Source of the DNA: Archangium_A sp035910535
Lineage (GTDB): Bacteria > Myxococcota > Myxococcia > Myxococcales > Myxococcaceae
Assembly (NCBI GenBank): GCA_035910535.1
Contig: JAMHXF010000098.1
Location: forward strand, 71,060 to 135,059
Reading direction: 5' to 3'
DNA: 64,000 bases
Position 1 is the first letter of the stretch, and each line of letters starts with the position of its first letter. The notes below the pieces were generated by a model that ran no database searches, was not told the origin of the DNA, and was given only the letters and a program-made list of their open reading frames with translations. Of this stretch, positions 23,946-31,469 are shown piece after piece. The position numbers and the translations under genes are program-made.

Positions 23946-25526
23946 GTGAGCCGGGGTGACAAAGACAGCGGTGTCACGCCGTCTGGCGACTTCTCCGAAG
24001 ACGAGGTGGGCTCGACACGGGTGCGCGACACGCTGGTCGGCGCGCAGCTGGGCGAGTTCCTCATCGACGGTCGGCTCGGTGAAGGTGCGATGGGCATCGT
24101 GTACCGGGGGCTGCAACCGGTCATCGGGCGAGCCGTCGCCGTCAAGGTGATGAAGCAGGGCTTCGACGCAGACGGCCTGCTCGCCGAAGCGCGCGCGCTG
24201 GCTTCAGCGCGACACCCCAACATCATCGACATTCTCAGCTTCGGGCAGACCCCCGCGGGCCAGCCGTACTTCGTCATGGAGCTGCTCGACGGCGAGGCGC
24301 TCGACGTGTGGCTGCGAAATCACCAACCGACGCCGCTGCAGATCGCCTCGATCCTCAAGCAGCTCTTCTCGGCGCTCTCGGCGGCGCACGCGGCCAACGT
24401 GGTGCACCGCGACCTGAAGCCCGCAAACATCTTCCTCGCGTCGCTGCCCGATGACGGCCTGTTCGTGAAGATTCTCGACTTCGGTCTCGCCAAGCGCGTC
24501 GACCCGAAGGCGCCTGAATTCACGCACGGAAAAATCGCCGGCACACCGCTCTACATGGCGCCCGAGCAGGTGCGTGGGCAGGTCACCGGGCCGTACACCG
24601 ACCTGTACGCCATGGGCTGCATCGCCTGGGAGCTCTTCACCGGCGGGCCTCCCTTCACCGCACCGGCCCTCATCGAGTTGATGGGGCAACACCTGCGCTC
24701 GCCGCCGCCGCCGTTGCCGCCGGGGCTGCCTCAAGGCGTGCCCGAGCTGCTGCTCGCGTTGCTCGAGAAGGAGCCCGGCAAGCGCCCTGCGTCGGCCATC
24801 GCCGCGCGACAACAGGTCGACCGCATCGAGCGAAAGTTGTTGGTGGCTGCGGGCACGAACGTGCAGCTGCCGCAGCTCAACCAACAAGGCGTGCCAGTGC
24901 GCGCGCGGGTGCCGCTGGCGCTCGAAGAGCTCGCCGCCACGCCGCCAGAGACGCGACCCGCGGTGCAGGCCGTGAAGCGCGCGCCGGTCGAGACAGAGCT
25001 CGTCGTACCGGCCGTGAAGCGCTCCCGGAAGCCCGCCGCGGTGCGCGCCACGGAGCAACATCAACCCGAGCAGGAAGAGCGGCCGACGACGCTGTCGCAC
25101 GTCGCGCAGTCGCGGCCACCGCAGCGCACGTGGTGGTGGTGGCTGGTGTTGGTGCCGGTGGCGTGCGCGGTGGCGATTGCGGTGTGGCCGAGAGACGCGC
25201 CGGTGGTGACGCCAAAGCCGCAGGTCATCGTCGAGAAGACTCCCGAGCCGGTGCCGCCACCCGAACCGGTGGAGGTGGTGACGCCGCCAGCGCCGGAGCC
25301 CGCGCCGGTCGACGAACCGGCTCGCGTGGTGAAGAAGCCCGCACGCAACGTGCAGCTTTCGAAGCGCCTCGCGAAGCTCGAAGAGCGCTGTCTGCTGGAG
25401 CTGACCGACAACCAACAGCGCCTCGCGCTCGCAGACTTTCGAGACTTGAAAGACGAAGTCGAGAAGGTGCCGCCAGAGAAGGCGCGCGAGCTGCTCCGCG
25501 AGTTCGAACAGCAGTGGCTCAAATGA
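23946..25526 (+). CDS. Ser/Thr protein kinase with C-terminal membrane anchor
   Basis: 526 aa, GTG start. A complete eukaryotic-like kinase: G-loop GRLGEGAMGIVYRG (42-55), Lys67 in AVKVMK, catalytic loop HRDLKPANIFLA, DFGLAKR, activation end MAPEQVRG. A Pro/Arg-rich linker follows, then one membrane helix beginning WWWWLVLVPVACAVAIAV (~395-412), then a Pro/Glu-rich segment and a C-terminal charged coiled-coil (KLEERCLLELTDNQQRL). It probably senses through the extracytoplasmic tail. Its stop overlaps the next start (ATGA), so it is coupled to the membrane protein that follows. Confidence 0.93.
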   Translation: MSRGDKDSGVTPSGDFSEDEVGSTRVRDTLVGAQLGEFLIDGRLGEGAMGIVYRGLQPVIGRAVAVKVMKQGFDADGLLAEARALASARHPNIIDILSFGQTPAGQPYFVMELLDGEALDVWLRNHQPTPLQIASILKQLFSALSAAHAANVVHRDLKPANIFLASLPDDGLFVKILDFGLAKRVDPKAPEFTHGKIAGTPLYMAPEQVRGQVTGPYTDLYAMGCIAWELFTGGPPFTAPALIELMGQHLRSPPPPLPPGLPQGVPELLLALLEKEPGKRPASAIAARQQVDRIERKLLVAAGTNVQLPQLNQQGVPVRARVPLALEELAATPPETRPAVQAVKRAPVETELVVPAVKRSRKPAAVRATEQHQPEQEERPTTLSHVAQSRPPQRTWWWWLVLVPVACAVAIAVWPRDAPVVTPKPQVIVEKTPEPVPPPEPVEVVTPPAPEPAPVDEPARVVKKPARNVQLSKRLAKLEERCLLELTDNQQRLALADFRDLKDEVEKVPPEKARELLREFEQQWLK

Positions 25527-26266
25527 GCGTGACGCTCGTCGCGCTGGCGCTCGCCGCGTCGCCCGCTTTCACCGTGTGGGAGCGCCAGACGCAGAACGTG
25601 CCGAGCAGCGCCGTGCAGACCGTCGAGCTGCGCGTGCGTGAGTCGCTGGCTGAGCAGGCGCTCGAGGTCGCTGAAGGGTTCAAGGCGTGCGGCGCCGAGA
25701 AAGACTGTCTGCTCGCGCGCGCTCGGGAGACGGAGAGCGTCGCCATCGGGCTCTCCATCGCGAAGGGCCGCAAGGGGTTGCTGGTCGACCTCCAGGCCAC
25801 CGCGCCCGACGGGACTGACCTCGCGGCGGTGACGTTTCCGCTGCCCTCGAAGGGCGACCGCAAGCTCCCGGAGGTCGATGCCTTCGCGAAGCAGCTCGCC
25901 GCAGCGTGGAAAGCGCGCCCCGTGAAAGTGGAGCCGGAGCCCGTCGCGCTCGCGCCTGTCGTCGACGAAGCGCCGGTGGAGGTCGTCGAAGTGCCGACCT
26001 CGTTCTGGACGGTGCCGACCCATGTGACGTTGTGGACGGGTGTCGTCACCGGCGTCGCGGCCATCGGCCTGGGCGTCGCAGGCGCGGTCGTCAAGGGCGC
26101 GCTCGACACGTCGCTGGCGCAGCAGCCTCCGGTGCTCTCACGACCGCAGGCCCTCGAGCAGGCCTCGCTCGCGAACGGGCTGCTCACCGCGTCGTTGTTC
26201 ACCGCCGTCGCCGCGGCCATCAGCGTGGTCTTCTTCACCATTCTCTTCGTCGTCAATGGGAGCTGA
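25523..26266 (+). CDS. envelope protein with C-terminal membrane hairpin
   Basis: 247 aa starting in an ATGA overlap with the kinase gene. A signal peptide (MSVTLVALALAASPAFT) leads to an alpha/beta domain with a paired-Cys motif (KACGAEKDCLLARA) and a repeated-strand stretch (VAIGLSIAKGRKGLLVDLQA). A Pro/Val/Glu linker and two C-terminal membrane helices follow (VTLWTGVVTGVAAIGLGVAG and LFTAVAAAISVVFFTILFVV). The order is the same as in the gene at 4306-5247. Being coupled to the kinase, it may be its substrate or sensor partner; this is inference. Confidence 0.7.
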   Translation: MSVTLVALALAASPAFTVWERQTQNVPSSAVQTVELRVRESLAEQALEVAEGFKACGAEKDCLLARARETESVAIGLSIAKGRKGLLVDLQATAPDGTDLAAVTFPLPSKGDRKLPEVDAFAKQLAAAWKARPVKVEPEPVALAPVVDEAPVEVVEVPTSFWTVPTHVTLWTGVVTGVAAIGLGVAGAVVKGALDTSLAQQPPVLSRPQALEQASLANGLLTASLFTAVAAAISVVFFTILFVVNGS

Positions 26267-26269
26267 TGA

Positions 26270-27619
26270 ATGCGGTCGCTCGTCATCTCATCAGTCGTTC
26301 TCTTTGCTGCCTGCGAGTGCGCGCAGGTGCCGGACGACGTGTGCCTCATCGGCGAATGTGACGGCGGCAACACGAGTGGTGGTGGTGGGACAACCGGCGG
26401 CGGCACAGGCATCACCGGCGGCGGCGGCGGCGGCACGGCCACCGGCGGCGGCGGCGGCGCGGGGACCGGCGGAGACGGAGGCGGCACAGGCGGCGGGGCC
26501 GTCGTGCCCGACGCGGGCGTGCAGCTCTTCTGCGAGACGTGGAGGTGTGTCGAGTTGAGCTTGCCGGAGCGGCGCACGTCGCGGCCGACCTTCACCGTGA
26601 ATGCTTACGACGTGCCTGACGCCGACGCGGGCTGCACACCCCTGTTCAGCGGCGGCGTGTTGATGCCCGACGACTCGGTGATTCTGGTGCCCGCGTGCGC
26701 GCGGCACTTCGTGCGCGTGGACGTCATGAGCGGCGCCGCGACCAACGCGAGCCCCGAGATTCCGACGTTGAGGGAGAACGGCGCTGTCGGGCCTTTCGTG
26801 CCCAGCTTCGCCGGCGGTGTCCTTGATTGCGCCGGCAACGTGGTGGCCTTCCCGCTCGGCAACTATGCGCTGACGCGGCTGACGCCTGCGGGCAATCTCG
26901 AGCACTTCAACAGCTCGACGGTGTCGCACGGCGGCGTGCTGCGCGGCACGTGTTCAGACGCTGGCGTCGCGATGCCTTCCGGCAACTACCAGCTCGAGAC
27001 GTACACCTTTGGCACCGGCGTCTCGACCACGACGGCCACTGGCCGGTCGCTCGAGTACACCGCCACCATGCGCGGCTGCTACCGCCGAGGTGTCGGCGAC
27101 GCGGAGTGCCTGTTCTCGGGGAGACCGCTGCTCGCGCTCGGCGTGGCCACGCGCGGCTACGTGGCTGGCTCGACGACGGGGAGCTTCACTGACTTCGGCG
27201 CGTTCTCGAGTGAGGTCGCGGGCGCCGCGATTACGCGCAGCGGTGACGTGGTCATCTTCAACGCGAACACCGGCGAGTCGTACCTGCACACCGACACCGG
27301 GGGCGTGCGACGCAGCCCCGACATGGTGGTCGACGCAGGCGCCGTGTCGTGGCCGGCGTCGCGCGGCGACGGCTACATCTACGCAATGGGCAAACACGGG
27401 CTGTGGGTGCTCGACGAAGACGGCGACGCGGGCGCGGAGCTGCACCGCATCCGCGGCTACGAGGCCCTCACGCAACCATTCATGGGTCTGGTCGGGCACC
27501 CGTCAGGAGCGCTCGTCGTCGTGCCTGCAGAGAGCGACCAGATCCTCATTCTGCGCCCTGACGTGCCGCACCTCGTCCCGGGGCGTGTGCTGCGCGCTCC
27601 GTTCTTCAACAAGCTCTAA
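26270..27619 (+). CDS. lipoprotein with Gly-rich linker and beta-propeller-like body
   Basis: 449 aa, third gene of the kinase operon, 3 bp after the previous stop. Signal MRSLVISSVVLFAAC (lipobox FAAC), then ~55 residues of Gly/Thr (GGGGTTGGGTGITGG type), then a ~350-residue beta-rich body. Recurring segments such as GGVLMPDDSVILVPACARHF, AGAAITRSGDVVIFNANTGE and GYIYAMGKHGLWVLDEDGD suggest a propeller of NHL or SMP-30-like blades. No catalytic motif recognised. Expected on the cell surface. Convergent stop-to-stop with the next gene. Confidence 0.7.
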   Translation: MRSLVISSVVLFAACECAQVPDDVCLIGECDGGNTSGGGGTTGGGTGITGGGGGGTATGGGGGAGTGGDGGGTGGGAVVPDAGVQLFCETWRCVELSLPERRTSRPTFTVNAYDVPDADAGCTPLFSGGVLMPDDSVILVPACARHFVRVDVMSGAATNASPEIPTLRENGAVGPFVPSFAGGVLDCAGNVVAFPLGNYALTRLTPAGNLEHFNSSTVSHGGVLRGTCSDAGVAMPSGNYQLETYTFGTGVSTTTATGRSLEYTATMRGCYRRGVGDAECLFSGRPLLALGVATRGYVAGSTTGSFTDFGAFSSEVAGAAITRSGDVVIFNANTGESYLHTDTGGVRRSPDMVVDAGAVSWPASRGDGYIYAMGKHGLWVLDEDGDAGAELHRIRGYEALTQPFMGLVGHPSGALVVVPAESDQILILRPDVPHLVPGRVLRAPFFNKL

Positions 27620-28015
27620 TCAAGGCTTCGTCAACGTGACGGTCTGCGCCTCGAGCGTGTCGCGGCCATTGCAACCGCACGACGGCGGAATCAGCCAACC
27701 CGCGACGCGCACCGGCGTGATGGTGCCTGCGAAGACCTCGCCCGTGACGGCCTCGGCGCGAATGCTGGTCGCCGAGAAGCTGGCTGCGTCGTAGGTGATG
27801 CGGTTGCCGTCGCAGACGACGAACGTGGCGGGCACTCCGCCGTCGCGAGGACACTCGTGAACCGCGCCTGATTGATCAACCACGCTCAACGGCGTCAGCG
27901 GCGCGCCGGAAGCATCGACGAACACCAGCGTCTGAAGCACCGCGCAGTAGATGGCGCATGTACCGCAAGCGCTCAACGCGAGCGTGCTGAGTAAGAGAAC
28001 CAACGCCCGCTTCAT
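27620..28015 (-). CDS. small lipoprotein, tandem paralogue 2
   Basis: 131 aa. Signal MKRALVLLLSTLALSAC with lipobox LSAC. The mature part has the order CAVLQTLVFVDASGAPLTPL, HECPRDGG, VVCDGNRITYD, TGEVFAGTITPV and CGCNGRDT. Nearly every step is mirrored in the neighbour at 28019-28414, so this is a tandem duplication. The fold looks like a single beta-sandwich with paired Cys. No function known. Confidence 0.7.
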   Translation of the reverse strand: MKRALVLLLSTLALSACGTCAIYCAVLQTLVFVDASGAPLTPLSVVDQSGAVHECPRDGGVPATFVVCDGNRITYDAASFSATSIRAEAVTGEVFAGTITPVRVAGWLIPPSCGCNGRDTLEAQTVTLTKP

Positions 28016-28018
28016 CAG

Positions 28019-28414
28019 TCACTCCTTCGCGAGTTCAACGGTGAGGTCGACCAACCCCGAGCCTTCACAACCGCACGACGATGAAGACGCCGCCGTCGCC
28101 TTCAACACGGGCGTGATGCGACCTTCGAACACCTCGCCGCTCGCCGCTTCGGCTCGGATGACGTGCATGTTGAGGTTGCGCTGGTCGTAGGTGAAGCGGT
28201 TGCCCTCGCAAGTGACGAAGTCACTCCCGACGCCACCGTCGAGCGGCGGGCATTCGTGCACCTCACGCTGCGAATCACGAACGCGCAGCGGAGCGAGCGG
28301 TGCACCCGACGCGTCTTCGAAGATGAGCGTCTGCAGCGTCGCGCAGGAGCTGAGACACCGGGGCTGCTCACAGCCGCTGAGCAACACCACGATGACGGCG
28401 CAGAGCGGCTTCAT
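28019..28414 (-). CDS. small lipoprotein, tandem paralogue 1
   Basis: 131 aa, the same length as its neighbour, separated from it by 3 bp. Signal MKPLCAVIVVLLSGC (lipobox LSGC), then CATLQTLIFEDASGAPLAPL, HECPPLDGG, VTCEGNRFTYD, SGEVFEGRITPV, CGCEGSG. The Cys positions, GNR-TYD and GEVF-G-ITPV steps are conserved between the two copies. Divergent from the outer-membrane-like gene at 28500. Function unknown. Confidence 0.7.
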   Translation of the reverse strand: MKPLCAVIVVLLSGCEQPRCLSSCATLQTLIFEDASGAPLAPLRVRDSQREVHECPPLDGGVGSDFVTCEGNRFTYDQRNLNMHVIRAEAASGEVFEGRITPVLKATAASSSSCGCEGSGLVDLTVELAKE

Positions 28415-28499
28415 CGCTGCTTCGCGGTGAACTGAGGGAGCGCCGGGCGACTCATGCGTGAACTGTCATGCATTTCGCAGCCGTGGCAAAGAGCCGCGC

Positions 28500-29825
28500 A
28501 TGACGGTGTGGCCGGTGCTGGTGGTGTTGGCGGGGCTCGAAGTTCCCTCTGGCGCGATGACGACGGGCGTGGCGGTAGTCGGGCGAGGCGAGACGTCGCG
28601 CGCCACCGGCGTCGTGCACGGGCGGCTCGACGCGCGCGTCGACGTCCAGCGGTTCTTCGTCGAAGCCAGGGCGTCGGTGCTGCTCTCTGGCGAGCAGACT
28701 GCGTCCTTCGAAGACCTCGGCAGCAGCATCACCGTCGGTGTTCGGCTCTCAGACGTGGTGCGGCGCGTGAGCCTCGAGTTCATTCCCTTCAACTCCGTCA
28801 ACCGGCGCGCGTTCTTCGACTGGGACAACCGCGTGGGCACGCTGCCGAGCCGCGCAATGGTGCCGGCGCTCACCGCAACGCTCGAGCTCGAGCGCGTCAG
28901 GCTGTGGGTGACGGGTCGCCTCCTGGTTCGGCAAGACACCGGCGCGGTGGGCGCCGCGGCGCTACCTCCGGTCGACCCAGACCTGCTCGCGGGCATGGAC
29001 GTCACGCTGCTCGACGGCTTGAGCGCCGGCGTGCGCGGCGCGTGGCTGCCGTCGGCGAGGTTGCTCGCGCCCATCATCGACCCTCAGTTCATCGTCAGCG
29101 CCCGCGTCGAGTACACGTGGCGTCACGCGGTCGCGCCGACGCCCGACTTCGTGAACTACGGCAACGACCCGCAGCGCTTCGAGCGATTCTTCACCGCGCT
29201 CGATGCCTCGGGCCCGGCGGCGCAGGCGTCGCTCGAAGGTGGCTTCGCAGGGGCGCGCGTGTCTCGCGCCGCGATGGTGGAGCTGGTGGCTGCAGGCTGG
29301 CTCGACGCCCAGGCGAGGCTCCAGTTCGGCGACGTGCGGCTCTCAGTCACCGGGCGAGTGCAGACCGCCGACCTCTTGCTCTTCGAGAACAGCGCTCGCT
29401 CGCCTTCCGTGAACGTCACGAAGGAACCGAGGCTGCTGGGGCTCGTCGGAGCGTCGTGGACGTGGCGACCGGCGAGGCTCACTCCGGCGGTGCTGCTGGG
29501 CGTCTCACGACCGGCGGTCCTGCGGCTCGCGCCCGCCGACCCGGGTGGCAGCAACCCGCCTCCGGGGCTCGGCGGCGCTCGAACTGTTACCGGAGACCGC
29601 GAGGGCACCGTCACACTGACAGCCGAGACAGAAGTCCGAGCGCGATTCTCGGTAGGTACGTCGCTCACGTGGCAGCCCGCCGACGCCATCGCGCTGCTCG
29701 GCACCTTCGAGGTGCTCACGCAGCAGCGTCAGGCGTGCAGAAACCCGACGGGGAGCGGTGTGGAGTGCGGGCCTGACGACGCGCCACTGGTGCGCGCGCA
29801 GGTGCTCGCGCAGTTCCGGTTCTGA
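28500..29825 (+). CDS. probable outer-membrane beta-barrel protein
   Basis: 441 aa from the ATG giving MTVWPVLVVLAGLEVPSGA (weak signal peptide). The sequence is a run of amphipathic strands with alternating hydrophobic residues (for example VVHGRLDARVDVQRFFVEA, TATLELERVRLWVTGRLLV, VEYTWRHAVAPT). It ends in AQVLAQFRF, a terminal Phe as required for beta-barrel assembly. No recognised porin or transporter family. Expected in the outer membrane. Confidence 0.65.
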   Translation: MTVWPVLVVLAGLEVPSGAMTTGVAVVGRGETSRATGVVHGRLDARVDVQRFFVEARASVLLSGEQTASFEDLGSSITVGVRLSDVVRRVSLEFIPFNSVNRRAFFDWDNRVGTLPSRAMVPALTATLELERVRLWVTGRLLVRQDTGAVGAAALPPVDPDLLAGMDVTLLDGLSAGVRGAWLPSARLLAPIIDPQFIVSARVEYTWRHAVAPTPDFVNYGNDPQRFERFFTALDASGPAAQASLEGGFAGARVSRAAMVELVAAGWLDAQARLQFGDVRLSVTGRVQTADLLLFENSARSPSVNVTKEPRLLGLVGASWTWRPARLTPAVLLGVSRPAVLRLAPADPGGSNPPPGLGGARTVTGDREGTVTLTAETEVRARFSVGTSLTWQPADAIALLGTFEVLTQQRQACRNPTGSGVECGPDDAPLVRAQVLAQFRF

Positions 29826-29832
29826 AGCGCCG

Positions 29833-31323
29833 TCACTTCTCGGTGAGCGTCGCCGGAATGCTGGTGACGCCGCCGTCGTAGCGACCGTCGGCCCCGTCGG
29901 CCACGCCATACATCGTCGCCCCGAAGGTGAAGTCATTGCTCCGTCGCGCGATGGCGACCGCGAACTCGAGCGGCGTCTCGACACCAATGAGCAGCTCATC
30001 GAACTCGTCGCGCAGCTCACCCACTGCGGCCGTCGTCCTGGTGTGCTCGAGGTACGTCTGCATCTCTTCTTCAGTGAAGCTCACCGTCACCGTCTTCCCC
30101 GGCTCGACCTTCGCGCCCTCACCCAGCGCAGCGCTCAACGTCTCGGCGTTCTGCTCGTCGACCTTCACCTCGAACGAGTAGCGGCGCTCCGAGAGAATCT
30201 CTTTGCCTGCGGCGTCGTAGGCGCGCGTCAGCTCCAACGGCACGTTCGAGCCGTACGCAAGCCGGGCCGACTCGGTGCTCGTGCCGTCAGGGAGCGTGGT
30301 GCGCGTCACCTTGCCCTCGTTGCGCGCCAGCTCATGACTCAACGTCGAGTCACCCAGCTTCAGGTCGACGCTCGTCGCCGAGCTCACCGTCGTCGTCTCG
30401 ATGGTGGCCACGCCTTTGACGCCGGGGCCATCCTTGTCGGGCATCACGCCCTGCTCGACGAAGGCGGCGTAGGCCTTCGCGCCTTCCGGCGTCGAGACGT
30501 CGAACTCCGCGGTGCGCATGGTGCGACCGTCGAGCTCGTCGCTGCGGCCCACACCGACGCTGGCCTTCCCGAGGCCGAGGCCCACGCGGAACGTGGCGTC
30601 GATGCCCTCGGTCGGCCCCACCGTCACGCGCACCGTGGTGTCGCCCGTCTTCTCGATGGCGATGCTGGTGCCTTCGCTCTCTTTGATTCCCGCTTCGACG
30701 GACAGCGCCTTGAACGACGCGCCCATCTTCGTGTCCTTGAAGGACGACTCGTCCATCGTCACCACGGTGCCCGTGGGCATCGACGACGGGATGAACGGGT
30801 TGACTGACGTGACGTCGACCTTCGCGGCCCACTCATCGGGCATCGCCACGGTGTAGCTCGCGGTCTTCCCTTCGCTGATGCTGGCCTTCGCGCCGACCGG
30901 GCCCAGCTTTCCGTCGAAGGCGACCGTGGCAGACACCTCGCCGGTGACCTTCGCGGTCGTCACGCCGTCCTTCGAACCCAGCGACACCGACGCCTTCGCC
31001 TTGAGGCTCACGCTCAGCGCGCCGATGTCCAGCTTGCCTGACACGTTGCCGCCGATGACCGCCCCGTCGCTGCTGACCTTCGGCATGTCGAAGCCACTCG
31101 AAATGCCCATGGAATCTTCCTTCGCCTTCTTCGGGCCCTGCGAAATGCCCTTCGCGATGTCGGCCATCTCGTCGAGCTTCGTGTCAGAGAAGCCGTCGGC
31201 CACGGTGCCCGCCTGCTTCGTCGGGCGCACCTCGGGCTTCGGCTTCGTTTCCAACGCACGGCGCGCAGCCTCCGCACGACGAGCAGATGCCAGTTGGGAG
31301 TCGCTGAGGGATTTGATGGTCAT
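29833..31323 (-). CDS. unrecognised 496-aa cytoplasmic-type protein
   Basis: No signal peptide or membrane segment. The N-terminal ~80 residues are polar and Lys/Ala-rich (RRALETKPKPEVRPTKQAG). The rest is rich in short beta strands with Gly/Lys/Thr turns (VSGKLDIGALSVSLKAKASV, GATFGVGLGLG-like GLGLGKASVGVG). This is the kind of composition seen in large beta structures or the mid-domains of secreted effectors. The C-terminus ends at ATLTEK without an obvious domain. I do not recognise it. A possible sigma70-like promoter is upstream. It may be a secreted effector or a conserved myxobacterial protein of unknown role. Confidence 0.5.
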   Translation of the reverse strand: MTIKSLSDSQLASARRAEAARRALETKPKPEVRPTKQAGTVADGFSDTKLDEMADIAKGISQGPKKAKEDSMGISSGFDMPKVSSDGAVIGGNVSGKLDIGALSVSLKAKASVSLGSKDGVTTAKVTGEVSATVAFDGKLGPVGAKASISEGKTASYTVAMPDEWAAKVDVTSVNPFIPSSMPTGTVVTMDESSFKDTKMGASFKALSVEAGIKESEGTSIAIEKTGDTTVRVTVGPTEGIDATFRVGLGLGKASVGVGRSDELDGRTMRTAEFDVSTPEGAKAYAAFVEQGVMPDKDGPGVKGVATIETTTVSSATSVDLKLGDSTLSHELARNEGKVTRTTLPDGTSTESARLAYGSNVPLELTRAYDAAGKEILSERRYSFEVKVDEQNAETLSAALGEGAKVEPGKTVTVSFTEEEMQTYLEHTRTTAAVGELRDEFDELLIGVETPLEFAVAIARRSNDFTFGATMYGVADGADGRYDGGVTSIPATLTEK

Positions 31324-31381
31324 GGTTTTTTCGGCAGAAACGCGGGGAGAGGAGTCGGGTTGAAGACGGGGCTCGCCTGCA

Positions 31382-31411
31382 ATTGTCGCAACGACGCCAG
31401 GACTTGTTCAA
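31382..31411 (-). promoter_or_regulatory. possible sigma70-type promoter for the 496-aa gene
   Basis: On the minus strand TTGAAC (complement of 31406-31411) is followed after 18 bp by GACAAT (complement of 31382-31387), about 58 bp before the ATG at 31323. Spacing and -35 match are good; the -10 is fair. No supporting data. Confidence 0.3.
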
Positions 31412-31469
31412 ACCGCTGAAACGACACGTCTTTTCGGGCGTAAAAACCACGCCAAGGCGCTCCGGAGGA

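Noticed and set aside
25130..25522. Longer frame for the kinase-coupled membrane protein starting at 25130
   Set aside because: It lies inside the kinase gene and gives Arg/Gly-rich sequence. The signal peptide begins at ATG 25523.
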